Assembly: GCF_024171695.1 (NCBI RefSeq)
Contig: NZ_JAMTCF010000019.1
Span: 113,047 to 177,046 of the forward strand
Source: Actinosynnema pretiosum
Lineage (GTDB): Bacteria; Actinomycetota; Actinomycetes; Mycobacteriales; Pseudonocardiaceae
Reading direction: 5' to 3'
DNA: 64,000 nt
Shown here: positions 1 through 6,995 of the stretch, piece by piece
Layout of the letters: the number at the start of each line of letters is the position of its first letter
Numbering within the stretch: the stretch's first letter is position 1
Position numbers and translations under genes: made by a program
Notes under the pieces: model-generated
Seen by the model: the letters and a program-made list of their open reading frames with translations, nothing else
The model's database searches: none
What the model was told of the DNA's origin: nothing

Positions 1-132
1 GCCGGGCTTGGCGGCGCCACCGGCCTTCGGCGGCTTGTGCACGCTCAGCACGGCTTTCTGCAGGTTGCTGGGCGCGCCGTAGCTGGAGGCGGCGCCGGTT
101 CCGGCGGAGGTGAAGGTGATCGGGGAGGCCAC
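1..132 (-). CDS. LysM-type CIS baseplate/tail adaptor protein (5' part only)
   Basis: This is the first 44 codons of a gene that runs off the left edge of the window. It begins with GTG four bases after the stop of the upstream tube gene. The peptide contains a KAVLSVHKPPK stretch, which resembles the N-terminus of the small LysM-containing proteins encoded just after the second tube protein in contractile injection clusters (Afp7/Pvc7-like). In that family the protein joins the inner tube to the spike or baseplate. The LysM domain itself would lie outside the window, so the call rests on the N-terminal resemblance and gene order. Confidence 0.6.
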   Translation of the reverse strand, partial: MASPITFTSAGTGAASSYGAPSNLQKAVLSVHKPPKAGGAAKPG

Positions 133-136
133 CGGG

Positions 137-574
137 TCACCGCACCGAGCTGAGGAAGCCGTGGTGGGCCAGTTCGAGCGTCTCGACGGCGACCTTGGGC
201 GAGTCGAGCGAGAGCTGCGGACCGCTCCAGCGCACCGGGACGACGCCGGTGAGGGACCAGCTGGTGATGACGGAGCCCGCGAGGGTGCGGGCCTCGATGA
301 CGGCGGTCTTGCGCTTGATCCCGCCCGCCATGCCGGAGATCCACTTGAGGATCTTGGCGCTGTCCTTGGTGACCGGGCGGGAGAGCTTGACGTTGGAGTA
401 CTTGATGCGGGTGGGCAGCTGCCACACCATGCCGTTGTTGCCGCCCTCCTCGCGCTGCTCGACGGAGAACTCGACGCTCAGGCCGTCGCAGCTGTTGAAC
501 GATCCGAGGCTCTCGTCGTCGATGCGCACGACGAAGCAGACCGCCACCGCCTCATCCAGTTCGGGCACAGCCAC
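137..574 (-). CDS. CIS inner tube protein, second paralogue (T4 gp19-like)
   Basis: The 145-residue product belongs to the T4 gp19 / Hcp-like tube family that forms the inner tube of contractile injection systems. It opens with VAVPELDEAV, closely matching the start MALPELDTSV of the other tube gene at 3957-4400, which supports the chosen GTG start; a second in-frame GTG lies two codons downstream. The two paralogues are otherwise diverged. Injection clusters usually encode a major tube protein next to the sheath gene and a specialised one near the baseplate genes. Its position directly before the LysM adaptor suggests that it caps the tube at the baseplate end (inference). Confidence 0.88.
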   Translation of the reverse strand: MAVPELDEAVAVCFVVRIDDESLGSFNSCDGLSVEFSVEQREEGGNNGMVWQLPTRIKYSNVKLSRPVTKDSAKILKWISGMAGGIKRKTAVIEARTLAGSVITSWSLTGVVPVRWSGPQLSLDSPKVAVETLELAHHGFLSSVR

Positions 575-637
575 TCCCTCGGTCGGGCGCTCTCGCGCGG
601 TTCACGCTGGTGGTTCGCGGTTCGGGTGGGGCGGTCG

Positions 638-3394
638 TCAGTGCAGGCGGTCGGTGAGCGAGCCCCGGCGCTCGCGGTCGAGCCACAGCTCGGCCTTCAG
701 GCGGCGCAGGAGGGGGTCGTAGAGCTTCTTGAGCAGCTCTTCCGGCTCGGGGATCGGCGCTGCGGGCGGGGCCGAGGTGGTGGAGGCGCTGGTCGTCGGC
801 GCGGGGGCGGCGGGGTCGGCGGGCGCTTCCGGGTGGCCGGGTGGCGGGTCGTCCGGGGTGGGGGGTGGTGCGGCCTGCGGCGGAACGGGCGGTTCGCCGG
901 GCGGCGGGTCGTAGAGCTCCCGCTGCACGGCGAAGTGGTGGGGGTGGGCGGTGGGACCCGGTGGGGGCGCCGGGAAGGCCGGGGCGAGCGGGAGTGGTTG
1001 CGGTGTCGGGGAGATCGATGGCGCGGGGAGGACGGACTGCGCGGCGGAACCCGACGGCTGAGGGAACCCCGGTTGCGCGGGGAGAGCGGACTCCGTGGGG
1101 AAAGCCGGTTGTGCGGGGGAAGCCGACTGCGCCGCCGGGCTGAGCTGGACCGCCAGGCCGGATTGCACCGGGAAGGCGGATTGCACCGGGAAGCTCTGCG
1201 GCACACCGATTCCCGGTCGCACGGCAAAACCCTGCTGAGCTGGGGCAAAACCCTGCTGGGCTGGGGCAAAACCCTGCTGGGCTGGCGTGAAACCCTGCTG
1301 GGTCGGGAAAGCCCGCTGGGCGGAGAGAGCTTGCTGTGCGGGGGAACCCTGTTGCGGCGCGGTGTAGCCCTGCACTGCAAGGCCGGGCTGGGGCTGGAAC
1401 CGGGGCTGGGGTTGGTCATCGCCGAGCGAGACGCCGAGGCTCTGCGCGATCTGCGGGTCGAGACTCCACCCGGACGGTCCCACCGACCCGATCCCCCCGC
1501 CCAACGCCGCCAGGGGACCAGCGTCAGCCGCCGCCGAGGCGAGTCCGGCGATGCTCGTCGGGACGCGCGGACCGGGTGCGGGGGCGCTCGGGGCGGCCAA
1601 CTCCCTCTGCACCGACCAGGTCGGCTGGGTCGCGGGAACGGCGTTCTCGGCCTGGCGCTGGACGAACCGCTGCGGCAGTCCGGGCGCGAGCGACAGCACC
1701 GGGGCCTGCTCGAACCGCTGGACCGGCGCGGACGTCCCGCTCGGAACGCTCGGCGTGCTCGGCGCCACCGGGAGCTCAGCAGGAAGTTCGGCGGGAAGTT
1801 CGACGGCACGGGCAGCGGGCTGGTCGGCGGCCAGCGAGCGCTGCACCATCTCGGTCAACGACACCGGACGCTCACCACCGGCCACCCCCTGCGGCACGGT
1901 CGGCAGCGGCAGCACCGGCGTGGTCGGCACCGACCGCGCGGACTGGGAATGCGCGCTAGACGCGCCTGGTGTGGTGGAAGTGCCGGGAGCAGCAGCAGTG
2001 GAGGTGGTGGGGGTGGTGGGCGTGGTATAGGTCTGGATCGTCCTGGGCTGGCCGAGCCCCAGCGTCCGCGCCGCGCTCTTGCCCACGACGGTGGTCGGGG
2101 CAGCGGCGGCGGGGACCACCGGGAGTTCAACCGACCTGGAAACCGTTGCGGGAGCTGGGGCAACCGCATCGGGGGCGACGACCCGCTGCACGACGTCGCC
2201 CGTCAGCGGTTCGTCCCCGACGAGACCAGCGCTGATCGGCTCGCCGCCGATCGTCCCACCACCGGCGGGCTCGTCGCTGATCGGCTCGTCGCCGATCGGG
2301 CTGTCAGCCATCGGAAGGCCGTTCGACGGCTGGCCGCTCACCGACGCCTCGGAAGGTGCGCTGCCAGCCTCGGGAAAACCCGGCATCACCGGCGCCTCGA
2401 CGGGTCGCTGCACGACCTCGGGCTCGGTGGTCCGCTGCACCAGCGGTTCCCCCAACCCCGGCCGGACCGCTCCACGCGCGGCACCGTCCGCCACCACCCG
2501 TGACGCCGGAGGCGGTGGAGGCGGTGGAGGCGCGATGAACTGCCTGGTCATCGGGACCGCAGTCGGCTCGGCAACCCGCTGCACGGCCGCTTCCTGAACC
2601 GCGTTCGAGGTCTGCGGCGCGAGCGGGAGCGCTTGCGCCACCGGCTCGACGGCGGTGGGCAGCGGGGACGGAGCGGGCGCCTCCACGTCGACCGGGCGAG
2701 GCTCGTCGACGCCGAGCGTCCGGGTGATCGGCTCGGGCGTCGCGATCACCGGCTTGGCGCCTGCGGTTTCGACCGCGATCGAGCGCTGCACAACGGCTCC
2801 ACCGGCACCGGCGGCACCAGCAGCGGCCACACCGGCAGTAGTCCCAGTGGAAACAGCTCCACCAGCAGCGATCTCACCAGCAGCGGTCCCACCGGTGGCA
2901 GCGACGCTCTCGGCGAAGCCGCCACCGGTGAACCCGTCACCTGCCAAGCCCTCGGTGGCAGGTGAGGCCTCGACCGCCCTGCTCACCGTGAAACCGGCGC
3001 CACTCCCGACAGCACCGGCAGCACCGACAGCACCCGCACCGCGCCCACCGGTCGCGACTCCCCCACCGGACGCGCCAACCGCACTCCCGGTCCCCGTGGG
3101 AATCCCCCCAGGTCGCGAGAACACCACCCCTTCACGCGGTGGTTCCCCGATCACCCCGGACGGCTCCGACTCGGCGACGAAGTGGCCCAGCGGGGCCAGG
3201 AACGCGGGTGAGCGCCAGGACGTCAACCCGCCGGTGAACGAGTCCACCGGGTTCGCCAGCGGGTGCTCGGGCAGCACCCGCTGGATCGGGGGCAGCCCGC
3301 GCCACTCGCCCCGCAGCACCGGGCCGGCCTGCGCGGGGCCTGCGGCGCCGTCAGGTCCGGCAGGCGCCGGGGTTCGCTTGCGGAAGGGCCACAC
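638..3394 (-). CDS. Giant low-complexity CIS-associated protein with VQR motifs
   Basis: This 918-residue protein is dominated by Pro, Ala, Val, Gln and Gly and is predicted by eye to be disordered. It starts with MWPFRKRTPAP. It carries ten copies of a short VQR motif (for example VVQRSIAVE, VQRVAEP, VQRTTEP, SVQRELAAP) and a run of PAQQGFA units encoded by a 21-bp tandem repeat. The last ~32 residues, from PEPEELLKKLYDPLLRRLK to the end (RERRGSLTDRLH), look helical and folded. I recall similar C-termini in large proteins of Streptomyces-type CIS clusters. It lies between the DUF6760 gene (six bases upstream) and the second tube gene. Its role is unknown; a scaffold or cargo-linked protein is possible because the DUF4157 protein of the same cluster also carries VQR motifs. 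The GTG start follows a weak ribosome site. Confidence 0.75.
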   Translation of the reverse strand: MWPFRKRTPAPAGPDGAAGPAQAGPVLRGEWRGLPPIQRVLPEHPLANPVDSFTGGLTSWRSPAFLAPLGHFVAESEPSGVIGEPPREGVVFSRPGGIPTGTGSAVGASGGGVATGGRGAGAVGAAGAVGSGAGFTVSRAVEASPATEGLAGDGFTGGGFAESVAATGGTAAGEIAAGGAVSTGTTAGVAAAGAAGAGGAVVQRSIAVETAGAKPVIATPEPITRTLGVDEPRPVDVEAPAPSPLPTAVEPVAQALPLAPQTSNAVQEAAVQRVAEPTAVPMTRQFIAPPPPPPPPASRVVADGAARGAVRPGLGEPLVQRTTEPEVVQRPVEAPVMPGFPEAGSAPSEASVSGQPSNGLPMADSPIGDEPISDEPAGGGTIGGEPISAGLVGDEPLTGDVVQRVVAPDAVAPAPATVSRSVELPVVPAAAAPTTVVGKSAARTLGLGQPRTIQTYTTPTTPTTSTAAAPGTSTTPGASSAHSQSARSVPTTPVLPLPTVPQGVAGGERPVSLTEMVQRSLAADQPAARAVELPAELPAELPVAPSTPSVPSGTSAPVQRFEQAPVLSLAPGLPQRFVQRQAENAVPATQPTWSVQRELAAPSAPAPGPRVPTSIAGLASAAADAGPLAALGGGIGSVGPSGWSLDPQIAQSLGVSLGDDQPQPRFQPQPGLAVQGYTAPQQGSPAQQALSAQRAFPTQQGFTPAQQGFAPAQQGFAPAQQGFAVRPGIGVPQSFPVQSAFPVQSGLAVQLSPAAQSASPAQPAFPTESALPAQPGFPQPSGSAAQSVLPAPSISPTPQPLPLAPAFPAPPPGPTAHPHHFAVQRELYDPPPGEPPVPPQAAPPPTPDDPPPGHPEAPADPAAPAPTTSASTTSAPPAAPIPEPEELLKKLYDPLLRRLKAELWLDRERRGSLTDRLH
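1225..1309. repeat. 21-bp tandem repeat inside the VQR protein gene
   Basis: About four tandem copies of a 21-bp unit begin at 1225, 1246, 1267 and 1288; the last copy is degenerate. The period is a multiple of three, so the reading frame is preserved and the minus strand encodes repeated PAQQGFA heptads. Slippage here would change protein length without a frameshift. Confidence 0.85.
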
Positions 3395-3400
3395 TTCAGG

Positions 3401-3547
3401 TCACCGCCTGGTGTTGATGCGGGCGATCTCGGCCGCGTAGCGCAGCCGGTCGTGGTGCTCCAGGTCGAGGATCGAGTCCAGCGACCAGTGGAAGTGGTAG
3501 GCGACGTACGCGACCTCCTCGTGCAGCCGGTCGACCGCGTACGTCAC
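3401..3547 (-). CDS. DUF6760-type CIS mini-protein
   Basis: This 48-residue protein begins VTYAVDRLHEEVAYVAYH and includes the sequence LDLEHHDRLRYAAEI. It resembles the DUF6760 family of short helical proteins found between the tail-assembly gene and later genes of actinobacterial CIS clusters. The start is the GTG that overlaps the stop of the upstream gene by four bases (GTGA), a sign of translational coupling; a longer in-frame extension is possible but would be Arg-rich and atypical. It probably works with the preceding tail-assembly protein, although the biochemical role of the family is not known to me. Confidence 0.8.
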   Translation of the reverse strand: MTYAVDRLHEEVAYVAYHFHWSLDSILDLEHHDRLRYAAEIARINTRR

Positions 3548-3957
3548 GATTCCCCCAGGCGCCCGCCGGAGACGTCGACGGAGAACCCGTGGCCGCACGA
3601 CGGGCAGGCCACGGCGGCTCGGGTGTGCCCCTCGCTGTTGATCCGCCGGTACATGTCCTGGAGGAACGCCAGGTCGGAGGCGAACAGGTTCTCCACGACC
3701 CCGGTGTGGACGTCGGTGATCGTCCCGAGCGAGACGAGGACGCGCGCCAGCAGCACCACGGTCAGGTAGGCGGAGTTCTCCCGCACCCGGTCGTCGCGCA
3801 GCGGGATCAGCTCGTCGCGGGCGGTCGCCAGTCGCATGACGCCGCTCTTGTGGACCGTCCCGGACTCGTCCGCGTACCCGCGCGGCAGCTCGAAGGCGAA
3901 CTCCGTGCGCATCGTCGCGGGCGAGTCCGGCGCGACCGCGGTCGTGGACCGGCGCAC
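3544..3957 (-). CDS. Phage-type tail assembly protein
   Basis: The 137-residue protein is of the type annotated as phage tail assembly protein in contractile injection clusters. After a loose N-terminus come FAFELPRGYADESG and a region of helical character (YLTVVLLARVLVSLG, FLQDMYRRIN). It ends in a CPSCGH knuckle that could bind zinc together with another ligand. Its initiation codon region meets the stop of the tube gene at 3957, and its own stop overlaps the DUF6760 start. The true start may be the internal Met at MRTEFAFELP, 15 codons in. It is expected to help tube or baseplate assembly. Confidence 0.78.
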   Translation of the reverse strand: MRRSTTAVAPDSPATMRTEFAFELPRGYADESGTVHKSGVMRLATARDELIPLRDDRVRENSAYLTVVLLARVLVSLGTITDVHTGVVENLFASDLAFLQDMYRRINSEGHTRAAVACPSCGHGFSVDVSGGRLGES

Positions 3958-4400
3958 TACTCGACTTCCATCATCTCGTAGGTGACCACGAGCTTCTCGG
4001 TGAGCACGCTGGTGTCACCGGCCTTGAGCGAGCCGATCTCCAGGCTCTTGGGCCACGCGTTGGTCAGCTTGTAGCGCTTGATCGCGGTGCCCTCGTAGTC
4101 GTAGACGATGATCGCACCGCCCTTGCGGGCCGAGGCCATCTTGCCGAAGTGGGCGTCCTTGACCCACTTCTCGAAGCTGTTGTCGCCGGTGAGGCCTCGG
4201 GTGAGCGTGACCTCGCCCGCCTTGGGGCGGCCGGGCAGCTTCTTGATGACGTACTTGCCGTCGGCGGTGTTCTGCTTGAGCTCGATGACGTCCTGCTCCA
4301 TCTTGAGCCCGGACACCTCGGAGATCTGCTTGATCGCGACGCCGTCGACCTCCAGGCCGAACGAGTGGCCGACGGACGTGTCGAGTTCGGGGAGTGCCAT
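3957..4400 (-). CDS. CIS major inner tube protein (T4 gp19-like)
   Basis: The 147-residue product is a typical tube protein of the gp19/Hcp-like family. It starts MALPELDTSVGHSF and contains KLPGRPKAGEVTLTRG and a C-terminal EKLVVTYEMMEVE strand, both characteristic of CIS tube subunits. It stacks as hexameric rings inside the sheath. The gene follows the sheath gene by 14 bases and precedes the tail-assembly gene, the usual order sheath-tube-assembly. It is probably co-transcribed with the sheath gene and strongly translated. The ATG start agrees with family length. Confidence 0.93.
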   Translation of the reverse strand: MALPELDTSVGHSFGLEVDGVAIKQISEVSGLKMEQDVIELKQNTADGKYVIKKLPGRPKAGEVTLTRGLTGDNSFEKWVKDAHFGKMASARKGGAIIVYDYEGTAIKRYKLTNAWPKSLEIGSLKAGDTSVLTEKLVVTYEMMEVE

Positions 4401-4414
4401 GTCCTACCGCGCTT

Positions 4415-5959
4415 TCACTCGTTGACGAGGCTGGTGCCGCCGGAGAACTGCGCCAGGCGGAAGACGACGAACTCGGCGGGCTTCACCGGGGCGATGCCCA
4501 CCTCGCACACGACCTGGCCGGCGTCGATCGCCTCGGCCGGGTTGGTCTCGCGGTCGCACTTGACGTAGAACGCCTCGTCGGGGGTGAGCCCGAACAGGGC
4601 GCCCTTGCGCCACTCGTTGACCAGGAACGCGCTGATGGTGCGGCGGATGCGGGCCCACAGCGCGTCGTCGTTCGGCTCGAACACGACCCACTGGGTGCCG
4701 CTGAGGATCGACTCCTCCAGGTAGTTGAAGAGCCTGCGCACGTTCAGGTAGCGCCACGCCGGGTCGGACGAGAGGGTCCGCGCGCCCCACACCCGGATGC
4801 CCCGGCCGGGGAACGAGCGGACGCAGTTGACGCCGATGGGGTTGAGCAGCTCCTGCTCGTTCTTGGTGAGCTGCGTCTGGAGCGCCACCGCGCCGCGCAC
4901 GACCTCGTTGGCCGGGGCCTTGTGCACGCCGCGACCGGCGTCGGTGCGCGCCCACACGCCCGCCATGTGGCCGCTCGGCGGGACGAACAGGTGGTCGTCG
5001 CTGGCGGCGTCGAAGACCTTGACCCACGGGTAGTACAGGGCCGCGTACTTCGAGTCGTAGCCCGCGACGTTCTGCCGCCAGTCGCGGACCTGCTGCGGGT
5101 TCAGCGCGGGCGGCGGGTCGAGGACGGCCATCCGGTCGCCCATCTGCTCGCAGTGGGCGATCATGGCCAGCTGCACGGCCTTCACGCCCTCCAGCGAGAT
5201 CTGGTCCCGCTGGTAGGCGCTCATCAGGTCGGGCACCGCGACCATGGTGATCTCGTCGATGGCCTCCAGGCCGCCGAAGCCGGTGCGGTCGGCGACGTCG
5301 CCCACGTAGTCGTCGGCGGCGACCTTGCCGGGCACGGCGGTCGGCGCGGACTCCTCGGCGCGCAGCGCGACGGCGCCACGGTCGGCCTTGGCGGGCGGGT
5401 TCGCCAGCTCCTCGACGGTGATCAGGTTCGACTTCTCCCTGACCACGGTGACGACGTTCTCCTTGGTGCGCTTGGTCGTCACGTGGTGGGTCTCGACGAC
5501 CTTGCCCGCGTCCTTGACCAGCAGGGTGAAGCGGTCCTCGGCGGGGTTCTCGCCCGCCGCGTCGGCGACCTCGACGGTGATGTCGCCCGCGCCGATCGCC
5601 TTGGCGGTGACCTTGTAGCCGCCGAGCACACCGGTCGCCCCGGAGGGCAGCGCGCCGTTGCTGGACGGGCCACCACCGGGGTTGGCCTCGTCGCGCTCAC
5701 CGCCGATGCGGACGACGTAGCAGTTGCCGCCGCCGTTGAGGAAGTAGCCGTAGACGGCCTGGCCGAGGTAGGTGCCCTCGACGAAGTCGCCGAAGGTCTG
5801 CGCGTACTGGGCCCAGTTCGACACCAGCGTCGGGGTGTTGAACGGCCCGCGCCCGGCGAACCCGACGAAGGCGGCCACGGCGGTGCCGACGCCCTCGATG
5901 GGGCGGGCGCCCGCCTCCACCTCCTCGACGTACACCCCCGGCGAGAGATAGGTGGGCAT
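4415..5959 (-). CDS. Contractile sheath protein
   Basis: This 514-residue protein is the contractile sheath subunit. It begins MPTYLSPGVYVEEVEAG, the signature start of phage and CIS sheath proteins, and ends with the C-terminal domain (RRTISAFLVNEWRKGALFG, then YVKCDRETNP) that links neighbouring subunits. A GGGAGG ribosome site lies seven to eight bases before the ATG. The gene heads a transcription block (sheath, tube, assembly, DUF6760, VQR protein, second tube, LysM) separated from the upstream ATPase block by a hairpin at 6140-6183. Only one sheath gene is seen in the window. Confidence 0.95.
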   Translation of the reverse strand: MPTYLSPGVYVEEVEAGARPIEGVGTAVAAFVGFAGRGPFNTPTLVSNWAQYAQTFGDFVEGTYLGQAVYGYFLNGGGNCYVVRIGGERDEANPGGGPSSNGALPSGATGVLGGYKVTAKAIGAGDITVEVADAAGENPAEDRFTLLVKDAGKVVETHHVTTKRTKENVVTVVREKSNLITVEELANPPAKADRGAVALRAEESAPTAVPGKVAADDYVGDVADRTGFGGLEAIDEITMVAVPDLMSAYQRDQISLEGVKAVQLAMIAHCEQMGDRMAVLDPPPALNPQQVRDWRQNVAGYDSKYAALYYPWVKVFDAASDDHLFVPPSGHMAGVWARTDAGRGVHKAPANEVVRGAVALQTQLTKNEQELLNPIGVNCVRSFPGRGIRVWGARTLSSDPAWRYLNVRRLFNYLEESILSGTQWVVFEPNDDALWARIRRTISAFLVNEWRKGALFGLTPDEAFYVKCDRETNPAEAIDAGQVVCEVGIAPVKPAEFVVFRLAQFSGGTSLVNE

Positions 5960-6139
5960 CCGTTGCCTCCCAAGTCGTGCGGATAACCGGCTGTACTGGG
6001 GGAAATGCTGGTGCCACGGGGGGTTCGGTCGAAACGGCCTGGCGGCTGTGCCCGCGTGCGCGGATCACTGCCCAAAGGGGCGGCCGAGCGGCGGTCGACG
6101 TCCCCGGTCCCGCAGAAGTGCTTCCAGGGCAGCGCAAAG

Positions 6140-6183
6140 CGCGGGGCGCCGGGGGAGTTCCAGCTCTCCCCCGACGCCCCGCG
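6140..6183 (-). terminator. Strong hairpin between the two CIS transcription blocks
   Basis: An inverted repeat with arms 6140-6157 and 6166-6183 forms an 18-bp stem with a single mismatch and an eight-base loop. It starts 22 bases beyond the stop of the DUF4157 gene, so it fits a terminator for the cap-ATPase-DUF4157 block. No T-run follows. The remaining ~170 bases to the sheath start presumably carry the sheath promoter, which I could not pin down. Confidence 0.7.
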
Positions 6184-6204
6184 ACCGACCGATCCGCGGG
6201 CGGG

Positions 6205-6948
6205 CTACTCCTCGCCCTCCCCCTCGCCCTCCTCCGCCGAGCGCTGCACCGACGCCGCGCCCGGCACGTACGTCTGCGCCACGGGTTCCTCCGCCACGTC
6301 CTCGGCGGGCGCCTCCTCGACCCGCTGCACTGCTGGTTGCGCTGCGGACTCCACGGCGGGCTGCGCCATCAACCGGTCAGCGTTGGCGCTCGCCTCGCGC
6401 TCGAAGCGGTCGGACGGGTCGCTCAGCCGCACCCCTCCCCCGATGTCCGAGCCGTCCACCGGCCCGCTGCGCTGCTGCACCACGTGGGTCAGCTCGTGCG
6501 CCAGCACGTGCCGCCCGGCGGCCGAGCCGGGGTCGTAGCCGCCGCTCTGGAACACGATGTTCGAGCCCACCGTGTAGGCCTGCGCGTTCACCGCCTTGGC
6601 CGAGCTGTGCGCCGCGCCGTCGGTGTGCACCCGCACGTCCGCGAACGACGTGCCGAACCGGCCCTCCATGTCCGCGCGCACCCCGGCGTCCAGCGGCGCG
6701 CCACGCCCGGAGCCGACCACCTCGTGCACCGGCGACCCGGCCGGTTCCGCCGACTCCTCCAGCGCCGACGCCACCCCGGCGTTGCCCACCGCCCGCTGCA
6801 ACCCGAGGATCCCGCCCGCCCCCAGCACCTCCGGCCGCCCGGCCGCGACCGCCCGGCCGAGCAGGGCGTGGTCCTCCCGCTCGGCCCGCTCCCCCTGCGG
6901 CCGGGCGCAGCCGTCGTCCTGCCCGTGGTCGTGCTCATGTCCGCGCAC
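6205..6948 (-). CDS. DUF4157 (HExxH) protein of the CIS cluster
   Basis: The 247-residue protein contains the DUF4157 domain, with the zinc-peptidase-like motif HELTH at residues 151-155 in the context HVLAHELTHVVQQRSG and the upstream RADMEGRFG / DVRVHTD elements typical of the family. The GTG start has AGGAGG four bases ahead. The C-terminal tail carries VQR motifs (AVQRVEEAP, SVQRSAEEG) and ends in a run of Glu and Gly. DUF4157 domains are often fused to toxins loaded into CIS particles. Here no toxin domain follows, so it may be an adaptor, a maturation protease or an effector by itself. It sits 47 bases after the ATPase gene. Confidence 0.85.
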   Translation of the reverse strand: MRGHEHDHGQDDGCARPQGERAEREDHALLGRAVAAGRPEVLGAGGILGLQRAVGNAGVASALEESAEPAGSPVHEVVGSGRGAPLDAGVRADMEGRFGTSFADVRVHTDGAAHSSAKAVNAQAYTVGSNIVFQSGGYDPGSAAGRHVLAHELTHVVQQRSGPVDGSDIGGGVRLSDPSDRFEREASANADRLMAQPAVESAAQPAVQRVEEAPAEDVAEEPVAQTYVPGAASVQRSAEEGEGEGEE

Positions 6949-6995
6949 AGCGCCTCCTAGCGCTTTCCCCGGCCCCGCACCGAGCGGGCCCGCCG

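Noticed and set aside
110..2503. 797-codon plus-strand open frame opposite the VQR protein
   Set aside because: Arg/Gly-rich translation without domains; the minus-strand frame has the conserved C-terminus, an in-order CIS context and matching codon bias.
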